Below the pieces are notes generated by a model, which was not told where the DNA came from, did no database searches, and saw only the letters and a list, made by a program, of their open reading frames with translations. From Oscillospiraceae bacterium (GTDB lineage: Bacteria; Bacillota; Clostridia; Oscillospirales; Oscillospiraceae), in contig JAISIK010000039.1 in assembly GCA_031262065.1 (NCBI GenBank), forward strand, positions 1 through 50,005: DNA of 50,005 nt. The letters are read 5' to 3'. Position numbers and translations under genes: made by a program. Shown here piece after piece: positions 39,252 to 46,932 of this stretch; the stretch's first letter is position 1; each line of letters starts with the position of its first letter.

Positions 39252-39290
39252 AAAAAAGCACCCGCCGACGAAAATGCGTCAGCGGGTGCT
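39252..39290 (-). terminator. Intrinsic terminator of spoIIR
   Basis: A 14-bp stem (39257-39270 with 39277-39290, one G-T pair) is followed on the minus strand by a T tract. Confidence 0.85.
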
Positions 39291-39298
39291 GATAAAGA

Positions 39299-39910
39299 CT
39301 AATCAAACCAAGCGGCGATGCTTTTGAGCCATTCGAGCGTCTTAAAGCGCAGGGAGTATTCCTCTTCTCCCCCGGTGATGAACTGCGTCTGTGTTTCATC
39401 AAAACCGCCGACCATTGCGCTTTGCTCCACGGCGTCACTGGTTGCAGCCGTGCAAAGCGAGGGGAAGACCACGCACCACCAGTTTTGTCCCTGCGCTGCG
39501 CCGATTTGCACCCGCAGCGCGGGGTACTTCCCCGCAGGCAAAGTGAAGGTATCATAGTAGCGCGTATCAAAGCGCTCCACGCCCAAGCTCACGCGCACGC
39601 TGTAACTGCTTCCCTCCGCAGCCAAAACCTCTTGCGCCGCAGATTGCAGCTGCTCTAAATTTTCGGCAATCACCGTCCTTGCCTCCTGCGCGTCTTTGCA
39701 AGTTGCGGTTAAAGTGCCGACTTCTTCCAGAACCGCATCGCGCACGCGCAGCTTCTGCTCCTGATCCTCCTGCGAATCGGAGTTTGCCACCACGTGCAGG
39801 CGCACGGTTTTCTCCGCAAGCTCCTTCTGCATCAGCATAGCGTCGAGCGCATACAAACCAAATGCGGCAAGCGCAACAAAGGCTACCCAAACAATAATTC
39901 TTGTTTTCAT
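39299..39910 (-). CDS. spoIIR: Stage II sporulation protein R
   Basis: This 203-aa signalling protein is made in the forespore and secreted into the intermembrane space. There it activates the SpoIIGA protease to process pro-sigma-E in the mother cell. It has an N-terminal signal/membrane helix (about 5-24) and then the family signature VRLHVVANSDSQEDQEQKLR followed by VRDAVL. Start ATG 39910 is preferred over TTG 39916. The only Shine-Dalgarno-like sequence (GGTG) is buried in a 15-bp hairpin that fills the gap to ispE. In B. subtilis spoIIR is SigF-dependent, and sigF lies 16 kb away in this window. The gene is downstream of DUF1015-ispE and ends in its own terminator. Confidence 0.93.
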   Translation of the reverse strand: MKTRIIVWVAFVALAAFGLYALDAMLMQKELAEKTVRLHVVANSDSQEDQEQKLRVRDAVLEEVGTLTATCKDAQEARTVIAENLEQLQSAAQEVLAAEGSSYSVRVSLGVERFDTRYYDTFTLPAGKYPALRVQIGAAQGQNWWCVVFPSLCTAATSDAVEQSAMVGGFDETQTQFITGGEEEYSLRFKTLEWLKSIAAWFD

Positions 39911-39913
39911 AAT

Positions 39914-39961
39914 CAAACACCGTCCATATGTAAGAAGTACTCACAGTATGGACGGTGTTTG
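39914..39961 (-). promoter_or_regulatory. Perfect 15-bp inverted repeat covering the spoIIR ribosome binding site
   Basis: 39914-39928 and 39947-39961 are perfect complements around an 18-base loop. The hairpin begins 6 bases after the ispE stop and ends 3 bases before the spoIIR ATG. No T tract follows, so it is not a normal terminator. Confidence 0.75.
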
Positions 39962-39967
39962 CATTTT

Positions 39968-40804
39968 CTAAACATTCTCGGCAACGAAAACCTGCAGATA
40001 CGATTCTCGCAGGGAATTTGCAGCCGTTTGTGCCTGCTCCCTAGTTCGGAAAATCCCGAAAACCGCAGAGCCGCTCCCGGTCATCTGCGCGCCGCATGCG
40101 CCGCGCGAAAGCAAAATGCGTTTTATATCCGCAATTTCCGGCATCTGCGCCGCCTGCTCAAAGACATTGCATAGTAACGCGCCGATTTCTTCCGCGTCGC
40201 CGCGCCGCAGCGCGTCTATCATCGCCTGCGTGTTCGGGCGCTTTGCAATGGAAATCGCGTCGAGCTTTTGAAAGAGCGCGGGCGTATAGAGCGGGAAATC
40301 GGGCTTGCAAATCACAAAAAACAGTTTGCCTGCAGCCTCAAGAGGCGTTAAAATCTCGCCTCTGCCCTGCGCAAGCGCAGCCCCGTTCATCACGCAAAAG
40401 GGTACGTCCGAACCTACCTGCGCGCCAATGGCGCAGAGCGTTTGCAGGTCAAAGGGCAAAGCATAGTGCGCATTGAGCATGCGCAAAACGGCCGCCGCAT
40501 CCGCGCTGCCGCCGCCAAGCCCCGCGCCGGACGGGATGCGCTTGACAATCTCCATGCGCAAACCGCGCGGTCTTTCGCCGAAGGACGCAAAGAATGCCTC
40601 CGCCGCTTTCCACGCCAAATTCCGCGCGTCGCAGGGCACGGCTTCTGCATCGCAAGAAAGCTTCCAGCTGTCGCCCGTAAAACGAAGGCGAATATCGTCG
40701 CACAGCGAGACCGCCAGCATCACAGAGCATAGGTCGTGGTAGCCGTCAGCCCTCTTTGCAAGCACATCCAGCGTGAGATTCAGCTTTGCGTAAGCGGCTG
40801 TCAT
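39968..40804 (-). CDS. ispE: 4-diphosphocytidyl-2-C-methyl-D-erythritol kinase
   Basis: This 278-aa GHMP kinase of the MEP isoprenoid pathway phosphorylates CDP-methylerythritol. Features are the N-terminal YAKLNLTLDVLAKRADGYHDL, the ATP-binding IPSGAGLGGGSADAAAVL and GSGSAVFGIF near the C-terminus. The start codon overlaps the stop of the DUF1015 gene as ATGA. In many Bacillota ispE neighbours purR; here it is joined to spoIIR downstream. Confidence 0.95.
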   Translation of the reverse strand: MTAAYAKLNLTLDVLAKRADGYHDLCSVMLAVSLCDDIRLRFTGDSWKLSCDAEAVPCDARNLAWKAAEAFFASFGERPRGLRMEIVKRIPSGAGLGGGSADAAAVLRMLNAHYALPFDLQTLCAIGAQVGSDVPFCVMNGAALAQGRGEILTPLEAAGKLFFVICKPDFPLYTPALFQKLDAISIAKRPNTQAMIDALRRGDAEEIGALLCNVFEQAAQMPEIADIKRILLSRGACGAQMTGSGSAVFGIFRTREQAQTAANSLRESYLQVFVAENV

Positions 40805-42051
40805 TTGATTTTTCTGCCCTCAATATAATAGCGTTTCTCGCGGCTGTGTCCCATAGAGAAGGTCTTTCGCGGCAGAATGCCGTCGGAAATTACGCCGCGG
40901 AAGAGCTGGCTCTTTTCCATTGCGGGGAGCAGGAAACCAATGGCATTTTCCTGCTTTGCAAGGGAAATCAGGGCGTCATCGTCGTGGATATAGTCGATTT
41001 CGCCTTCATGAGTTTTCAGGTATTCATCCAAGAAGCCCTGCAGTACGCCCACTGCAAGCTCGCTCTTTGCCCTGTCGAGCAGCACCGTGCCGGACGCATC
41101 GCGGGTGTACCACTTGACCGCAAAGCCGCCATCTGCACAGGCGTCCTTCTCAAGCGATTCGAGAAGTTTCTTCGGGTCGCACTGCGTGAGCACGCGGTGA
41201 ATCGGCTCAAAGACCTGCGCCTCGTCGTGGATATTTTCCAGCTCCACAAGGGCAAAGCGGGCGGGGTCGTTCGAGAGGTCTGCGTCGGGGTTGTTCGCTT
41301 TGCGCTCTTCGTAGCAGGATTTTGCCGTGGCAAGGGAGTGATTACCGTCGCCGACTGCAAAAACCATCGGCACACCGCCGAGCCCCTCGTATTTTTGACC
41401 GACGGTTGCGCTGTAGGAAGTCAGTCGCGCATTGAACGCCTCCGCCTCCGCGCCGTCTACGAGCCAGCCGCAAATGCGGTTGCCGCCCTCCATCAGCTCG
41501 AAATCGTAGAGTTTGGGCAGGGCGTCTTTCTTTGCGCCGATCGGCTCGATGAGGACTTTATCGTGGTCGTCGCAGAGCATCAGGATGTGCGGCAACTCAA
41601 TCGGCGCATCGCGGCGCACACGCATACGCGGCGGAATGCGCTCGACAACCGTGCGCTCCGTTGCGCGGATTGCCGAGGTCGAGCCAACGCTGTAATCGTA
41701 GGCGTCTAAATCGACCATGCCGACAAGCCCGCTGCGAACCGTACCGTTTTCCAGCGTGCGCTCGACATAGACAAAGGCATTTTTCAGCGTTTTGAAGACA
41801 TTGTCTTTCAAATACTGCGCCATCGTGCGGTTGATTAGGGCGGTATGCTCCGCCTCGCGCGCCGTTCCAAGCTCCGCCTCGGGCAGAATCAGATTGATTG
41901 TCGAAGGCGAGCCTGCGGCGTTTTCGCGCACACGATCCCAATACTGCGGGTCAGAGGTGAACTGGTCGCAGGCAATCACTGCCCACTTTTCCATAGCGTC
42001 TACTTGTGGGATGAGAATATCAGCAGGTAAAAAAGCATTCATAAATTTCAT
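40801..42051 (-). CDS. DUF1015 family protein
   Basis: This 416-aa cytosolic protein of unknown function is recognisable as DUF1015 by its N-terminal ILIPQ...YWDRVRENAAGSPSTINLILPE region, GDGNHSLATAK and ALVELENIHDEA. The family is often near serine-biosynthesis genes and may bind phosphorylated amino-acid metabolites; here no such gene is adjacent. The start at 42051 (MKFMNAFLPADI) is preferred because the -10 at 42085-42090 puts the transcript start near 42078. That would leave TTG 42081 untranscribed. It is coupled to ispE by ATGA. Confidence 0.85.
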   Translation of the reverse strand: MKFMNAFLPADILIPQVDAMEKWAVIACDQFTSDPQYWDRVRENAAGSPSTINLILPEAELGTAREAEHTALINRTMAQYLKDNVFKTLKNAFVYVERTLENGTVRSGLVGMVDLDAYDYSVGSTSAIRATERTVVERIPPRMRVRRDAPIELPHILMLCDDHDKVLIEPIGAKKDALPKLYDFELMEGGNRICGWLVDGAEAEAFNARLTSYSATVGQKYEGLGGVPMVFAVGDGNHSLATAKSCYEERKANNPDADLSNDPARFALVELENIHDEAQVFEPIHRVLTQCDPKKLLESLEKDACADGGFAVKWYTRDASGTVLLDRAKSELAVGVLQGFLDEYLKTHEGEIDYIHDDDALISLAKQENAIGFLLPAMEKSQLFRGVISDGILPRKTFSMGHSREKRYYIEGRKIK

Positions 42052-42084
42052 CAGCCTTTCGCATGAATTTCTATTTTCCAAAAT

Positions 42085-42090
42085 ATTATA
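42085..42090 (-). promoter_or_regulatory. -10 element of the DUF1015-ispE-spoIIR operon
   Basis: A perfect TATAAT on the minus strand (42090-42085) with a poor -35 (TATGCA at 17 bp). It is 34 bases before the start at 42051. Confidence 0.5.
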
Positions 42091-42228
42091 CCGTATTTTT
42101 CAAATTTTGCATAGTCCCTTTGCGAAAATGCAGCCATGTAGAAAATTGATTTTTTCTTTTGCTATTTGGCGCATAGTCGCGGCGAAATCGCTCATACTAT
42201 GTTCAGCACAAAAATGGGAGGCATAAAT

Positions 42229-42438
42229 ATGGATACTTTAGCACTCGTTTTGAGCATCATCGGCTCAATTAACTGGGGACTTGTCGGAATTTTCAATTTT
42301 GACCTCGTCTCGTGGATCTTCGGCGGTCAAGGCGCAACAATCAGCCGCATCATTTATGCTCTGATTGGCTTGGCGGGTCTGTGGTGCATCTCTCTCCTGT
42401 TTCGCAGAAGAGCGATTCTCTCAACCGAGGACATCTAA
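42229..42438 (+). CDS. DUF378 small membrane protein
   Basis: This 69-aa protein has two hydrophobic helices (about 3-25 and 38-60). The motif SIIGSINWGLVGIFNFDLVSWI is typical of DUF378/YuzA proteins, whose function is unknown. The start follows GGGAGG with seven bases spacing. It stands alone between the leftward operon at 40801-42051 and a bidirectional terminator. Confidence 0.88.
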   Translation: MDTLALVLSIIGSINWGLVGIFNFDLVSWIFGGQGATISRIIYALIGLAGLWCISLLFRRRAILSTEDI

Positions 42439-42440
42439 AG

Positions 42441-42475
42441 AAAAACCGCAAGTGCGCTAAGCACTTGCGGTTTTT
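42441..42475. terminator. Bidirectional intrinsic terminator
   Basis: AAAAACCGCAAGTGC pairs perfectly with GCACTTGCGGTTTTT around GCTAA. A and T runs on the two sides serve the DUF378 gene and the convergent DHHW gene. Confidence 0.92.
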
Positions 42476-42477
42476 CT

Positions 42478-43821
42478 TTATTGTTCCACCAGCCGTTCCA
42501 GCCACTTGGTATAGCCTGTGGCATTATAAACCATGGGGTAGTTCAAAATAATACAATCGTTGACGCCCTGCTCTTTTGCAAAGGCAGCCAAGTCCAGTGA
42601 GGGCTTCCCATCGCGGTTAAACTCGCGCGGGTCAACAACAATCACCTTGCTGTAGTGCTGGGTCAGGAAGGGCGCGAAGGCATTGCCGTAGGATTCTTTA
42701 ATGAGCATACATACGGGACCGTCTACATCCGTTTCGATGATACAAATCGGCGTATCGCCGCCAATGAAGCACAGATATTTATTGGAGATTCCCTCGCTGA
42801 CGTTGCTGATTACGCCAATGGTAATCGGATCGGACAGCGTGGCGTCAGAATAATATTTCGCATGGGTCTCCACCGTCGGGCGGTAGAAATACACCGTATC
42901 CGGCTCATCGACTAAGATCTGGCTTTGCGGATACTCCGAGGCGAAGGTGTACATCGCGCCGACAAAATTCTCATACGTCCCTGTTTCAAACTCTCTGAGG
43001 TTCACCGCCTTCAGCCCCGCCGACTCGCAGAACGCCGTGTAGGCATAGTAAGCGCCGAGCTGCGTCCAGTGGTGGTCGGTGCGGAAGTAGATATACTCGT
43101 CCGTATGCGGGGCGATTTTGGAATAGGCATCCACGGTAATCACGTTTTTCCCCGCTTTGGAGTAGCAGAAATCAATCATATCCTTCTGCGAAGTGGAAGA
43201 AGTGCGGTATGCGCTCGGCGCATAGAATTCGGCTGCATTCGGCACGGCAATATTGAAGGTGCGCACGGAGCTTCCCAATGCCTTATCAATGGCATCGACC
43301 GCTTTGGCATAGCGCTCTATATTGTCGTGATTGGCATAGGGCACTTCGAGTGCGCGGTTGCCCACGAGCAGCACCGCCCCGAGCTGCTCCGCCGGCGCAT
43401 CGTTTTCCGTAGGCTCGGTGGGTTCTTCTTGCTGCGAACTGCCGCTCTCATTGGGTTTTTCCGTCGATGGCTTTTGGTGGTCAGAGAGCGCCTCGCCGCC
43501 CGCAGCCGTGTTGTTATTGGCGTTGATGACCACCTGCGGCGCGTCCTTGCCGCTGAGCGCACTGAAATAGTAGAAATTGTTCAGAGAGCGGTTGGTCTTC
43601 ATGAGCGTTTCGCGCATGGGGAAGGTGTCTGCATAATACTCGCTCAGATTGCCGGAATACGACCCATCGAGCAGCGCGGAAAGGCTCAGTTTCGGCTTTG
43701 CCTTGAGGGCGCGTTTTTCAGTGGCGGAAAATGTTGCATCGCTGTCAAACATGGACACTAGCCCCACGCCCAGCATCGCAGCTAAGAGGATTCCGCAAAG
43801 CAATGAATAAAATCGTTTCAA
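42478..43821 (-). CDS. DHHW-family (AlgJ/AlgX-like) O-acyltransferase partner
   Basis: This 447-aa membrane-anchored extracellular protein has an N-terminal helix (about 5-25), a Ser/Pro/Glu-rich insert (about 105-140) and the DHHW motif in FRTDHHWTQLGAYYAY. That motif defines SGNH-like proteins working with MBOAT acyltransferases. It follows the MBOAT gene by 15 bases in the same direction, so the two form an O-acylation system for a wall or capsule polymer. The substrate polymer is not known; no polymer synthesis genes are in the window. Confidence 0.9.
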   Translation of the reverse strand: MKRFYSLLCGILLAAMLGVGLVSMFDSDATFSATEKRALKAKPKLSLSALLDGSYSGNLSEYYADTFPMRETLMKTNRSLNNFYYFSALSGKDAPQVVINANNNTAAGGEALSDHQKPSTEKPNESGSSQQEEPTEPTENDAPAEQLGAVLLVGNRALEVPYANHDNIERYAKAVDAIDKALGSSVRTFNIAVPNAAEFYAPSAYRTSSTSQKDMIDFCYSKAGKNVITVDAYSKIAPHTDEYIYFRTDHHWTQLGAYYAYTAFCESAGLKAVNLREFETGTYENFVGAMYTFASEYPQSQILVDEPDTVYFYRPTVETHAKYYSDATLSDPITIGVISNVSEGISNKYLCFIGGDTPICIIETDVDGPVCMLIKESYGNAFAPFLTQHYSKVIVVDPREFNRDGKPSLDLAAFAKEQGVNDCIILNYPMVYNATGYTKWLERLVEQ

Positions 43822-43836
43822 GAGCCTACCTCCCTA

Positions 43837-45324
43837 TCAGAAATTCGCGTAGATGGACGGCGCGCTCGTCGAGCCGACCAGCGAAACCGTGCACAAATAT
43901 AACAGAACGCCCGCAAACGCAAGCAGGGACAGCGCATAAATCCCACGCATGAGCGTGAAGCGATCGTCGCCGCGCCGCTTTTTTCTCGCGCTGAATATTC
44001 CGCCCCAGACGAAGGAAATCCATCGCGGAATCATCGTCGAGCCGACCAGACACACCAAAAGCAGCGGCAGCGTATTCATCAGCCTTGTGCCGACTCCCGC
44101 GCTCACGAAGCCGCTTGCGCCGAACATATTGGCAAGGGCGCTGCCCAACTCGCCGAGGTTTTCATGGGAGAAAATGACCCAGCCGATAAGCACGAAGAAC
44201 ATGGTAACGAGGTTCTTTACAATCCCCGAACGATTCTTCAGCCGCGGCAGTATTTGCTTTTCGATAGACAGCAGCGCGAAGAAATACAGCCCCCAAATAA
44301 TATAATTCCAATTCGCCCCGTGCCATAGACCGGTGAGCGACCAGACAACCAGCATATTGAAAACCTGTCTGCCCTTGCCTTTTCTGTTGCCGCCGAGGGG
44401 AATATAGACATAGTCGCGGAAAAAACTACTCAGCGACATATGCCAGCGCCGCCAAAACTCCGTAATCGAGCCGGAAACATAGGGCAGATTAAAGTTTTCG
44501 GGATAACGGAAGCCGAAGATTCGCCCCAAACCGATCGCCATATCGGAATAGCCGGAAAAATCAAAGTACAGCTGGAACATGAACAAAATCGCGCCAAGCC
44601 ATGCGCCGACGACGCTTGCGCCGGAAATATCGGAGGAAAGCCCGGCAATTACCTTGCCCGCGTAATCCGCCAGAAGCACTTTTTTGGCAAGTCCCACCGT
44701 GAAGCGCACCGCGCCTTCAAAAATCGCTTTCGGATTTGTCTTTCTTACAGAAAGCTGTTTTTCCACCTGCTCATAGCGCACAATGGGTCCTTGCATCATC
44801 TTCGGGAACATGCAAAGGTACAAAAGGAGCTTGGAAAAGGACGTCTGCGCGCAGCTTTTCCCGCGATAGACGTCGACAAGGTAGGAAATTACCTGGAAGG
44901 TGTAGAAGGAAATACCGATGGGAATGACCGAAGTCGGCGCGCGCATGGTCGTGCCGAACAAGGCGTTGACGCCTTTCGTTAAGGACGCCATGATGGACAG
45001 AATCACGCCGCCGTCGGGCGTTGCGACCCCGAAAATGCCGAGGAAAAAGTCCAAATACTTAAAAATGCCCAGCGCGAACAAATTACAAACCAGCGCAAAG
45101 ACCAGTGTACCCTTATCTTTCGGGGAAATTCGCTGTGCAAGGTAAAAATTCAAGTAGGCAGAGCCAAGCAGAAGCAACAAAAACAGCGGCTGCCCCATTG
45201 CGTAGAACAGCAAGCTCGCAGCAATCAGAACGCGATTCTTCCACTGCATTTTCGGCATGAGAAAATAGATTGCGATTGTCAGCGGGAGAAAGATATATAA
45301 GAAGAACAATTTTGAAAATTCCAC
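43837..45324 (-). CDS. MBOAT family O-acyltransferase (AlgI/DltB-like)
   Basis: This 495-aa polytopic protein moves acyl groups across the membrane. The N-terminal helices read ILPLT-like (FLPLTIAIYFLMPK). The conserved PIGISFYTFQVISYLVDVYR, FFRDYVYIPLGGNRKG and LVVWSLTGLWHGANWNYIIW with the catalytic His are all present. It is the first gene of the pair with the DHHW protein. The AlgI-like length and partner argue for O-acetylation of a polysaccharide rather than D-alanylation, since no dlt genes are near. Confidence 0.93.
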   Translation of the reverse strand: MEFSKLFFLYIFLPLTIAIYFLMPKMQWKNRVLIAASLLFYAMGQPLFLLLLLGSAYLNFYLAQRISPKDKGTLVFALVCNLFALGIFKYLDFFLGIFGVATPDGGVILSIMASLTKGVNALFGTTMRAPTSVIPIGISFYTFQVISYLVDVYRGKSCAQTSFSKLLLYLCMFPKMMQGPIVRYEQVEKQLSVRKTNPKAIFEGAVRFTVGLAKKVLLADYAGKVIAGLSSDISGASVVGAWLGAILFMFQLYFDFSGYSDMAIGLGRIFGFRYPENFNLPYVSGSITEFWRRWHMSLSSFFRDYVYIPLGGNRKGKGRQVFNMLVVWSLTGLWHGANWNYIIWGLYFFALLSIEKQILPRLKNRSGIVKNLVTMFFVLIGWVIFSHENLGELGSALANMFGASGFVSAGVGTRLMNTLPLLLVCLVGSTMIPRWISFVWGGIFSARKKRRGDDRFTLMRGIYALSLLAFAGVLLYLCTVSLVGSTSAPSIYANF

Positions 45325-45355
45325 ACTGCGCCTCCGTTCTGCGTACTTCTCTTAT

Positions 45356-45384
45356 AATCTACCAAAGAACGACCTGTATTTCAA
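45356..45384 (-). promoter_or_regulatory. Promoter of the MBOAT-DHHW operon
   Basis: Minus strand TTGAAA (45384-45379), 17 bp, TAGATT (45361-45356). It lies 32 bases before the MBOAT start. Confidence 0.5.
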
Positions 45385-45396
45385 GGATTATTTTAC

Positions 45397-45412
45397 ATAA
45401 TATCGATATTAT
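45397..45412. repeat. 16-bp perfect palindrome
   Basis: ATAATATCGATATTAT overlaps the stop codon of the AGCS gene and lies 12 bases upstream of the MBOAT -35 box. It could be an operator or chance AT-rich symmetry. Confidence 0.5.
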
Positions 45413-46824
45413 TTTCCTCTCGTACGCCTAAGGTAGTATTGTGTATCCCGAACGACAGTCTTATGCAAAAGAAGCAGCGCAGTGAGATTCGGCAGCGCCA
45501 TCAAGGCATTGAAAATATCCGCCATCTCCCACGCCGCGCTGACCGTTAAGTACGGTCCGCCGATAATCGCCACAATATACAGCGCGCGGTAGATTTTTAC
45601 TGCGCGGCGGTTATCTTTGACCAAGTACGCAAGGCAGCTTTCCGCATAAAAATTCCACCCGATTATGGTTGCAAAGGCGAAAAACACCAGGCACAGCATC
45701 AGAACAAAAGACGATAAACTCTGCGCCCACGGCAGAGTCGTTCGCCAAGCGTAGTCGGTCACCTGCACGCCTTCCAAACCCGGCATATTCCAAGCCCCTG
45801 TGAGCACCAGACACAGTCCTGTCATAGAGCAAATCACAATCGTGTCGATGAATGTGCCCGTCATGGTGACAAGCCCCTGCCGCACAGGATCGTTTGTACG
45901 CGCGGCTGCAGCCGCAATCGGCGTGGAGCCGACGCCCGCCTCATTTGTCAGCACCCCGCGCCCAATACCCATGCGCATCGCCATGCGCAGGCTAATCCCC
46001 GCTCCCGCGCCCAGCGCTGCGCGCGGCGCAAAGGCGCTTGTGCCTATCAGGCGGAGCGCTGCAGGGATTTTCCCTGCGCACAGCACTAGGATAAGGACGC
46101 AGCAAAGCACGTAGGCAGCAGACATCAGCGGCACTAAGGTTTCGCAGACCTTCATAATCCGCTTCACGCCGCCGATGAGCACCAACGCAGAAAAAAACGC
46201 CACCAGCACCCCGCTGATAACAACCGCCCACGAGTAGCCCCGCCCTGCAAGGGAAAAGGCAATATGCGCCCGCTGCACATCGAAGAAATTCTCTACCGAC
46301 GAGGTGATACTGTTAACCTGCGTAACCGTGCCTACGCCGAGCAAGCCCACAAGCGCGCCGATACCCGCAAAGCTCACCGCCAGCCAGCGAAAGCGCTTCC
46401 CCAGCCCGTATTCGATGTAATAAAACGGTCCGCCGTGCCAGCGTCCGCCGCTCTTTCTTCGATACTTGACCGCCAAAAAGCCCTCTGCATACTGCGTTGC
46501 CATGCCGAAAACCGCCGCAATCAGCATCCAAAGCAGCGCGCCCGGCCCGCCGATACACAGGGCGGTTGCCACGCCGACGATATTCCCCGTGCCGATGGTC
46601 GCCGCAAGCGCGGTGCACAGCGCGGCGTAGGGCGAGGCGTCGCCCTTCCCGCCGTCGTCCTGAAAAATGCTTCGCAGGGCGCGTCCCAAATAGCGCCACT
46701 GAATCCCGCGCAGACGAATTGTAAAGAGCAGTCCTACCCCCAAAAACAAAATCATCAGCGGCCAGCCCCACACGGCGTTGCCGATACGCGTGAGCAAGCT
46801 CGCGCCTTCCCATGTTTCCGTCAT
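45409..46824 (-). CDS. Sodium:alanine/glycine symporter (AGCS family)
   Basis: This 471-aa transporter has about eleven membrane helices. Family signatures are ALAATIGTGNIVGVATAL near residue 75, GGPGALLWM, GGPFYYIEYGLG and GVLTNEAGVGSTPIAA. It imports alanine or glycine with Na+, which fits a cell that also pumps Na+ through its decarboxylase. The start at ATG 46824 is preferred because GGAGG lies seven bases upstream; the alternative TTG 46836 includes that site. It is divergent from the ABC transporter gene. Confidence 0.92.
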   Translation of the reverse strand: MTETWEGASLLTRIGNAVWGWPLMILFLGVGLLFTIRLRGIQWRYLGRALRSIFQDDGGKGDASPYAALCTALAATIGTGNIVGVATALCIGGPGALLWMLIAAVFGMATQYAEGFLAVKYRRKSGGRWHGGPFYYIEYGLGKRFRWLAVSFAGIGALVGLLGVGTVTQVNSITSSVENFFDVQRAHIAFSLAGRGYSWAVVISGVLVAFFSALVLIGGVKRIMKVCETLVPLMSAAYVLCCVLILVLCAGKIPAALRLIGTSAFAPRAALGAGAGISLRMAMRMGIGRGVLTNEAGVGSTPIAAAAARTNDPVRQGLVTMTGTFIDTIVICSMTGLCLVLTGAWNMPGLEGVQVTDYAWRTTLPWAQSLSSFVLMLCLVFFAFATIIGWNFYAESCLAYLVKDNRRAVKIYRALYIVAIIGGPYLTVSAAWEMADIFNALMALPNLTALLLLHKTVVRDTQYYLRRTRGK

Positions 46825-46870
46825 GCTATCCTCCAAATTTTAACAATCTATGAAATCATGCGCCATTTGT

Positions 46871-46899
46871 TTGCTTTCGTCGGGGCGCAGTGATAAGAT
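46871..46899 (+). promoter_or_regulatory. Promoter of the ABC transporter gene
   Basis: TTGCTT (46871-46876), 17 bp, TAAGAT (46894-46899). The start of transcription near 46906 makes ATG 46912 too close, supporting the start at 46933. Confidence 0.5.
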
Positions 46900-46932
46900 G
46901 TATTCAAACTTATGCAAGGGGAATATACGAAC

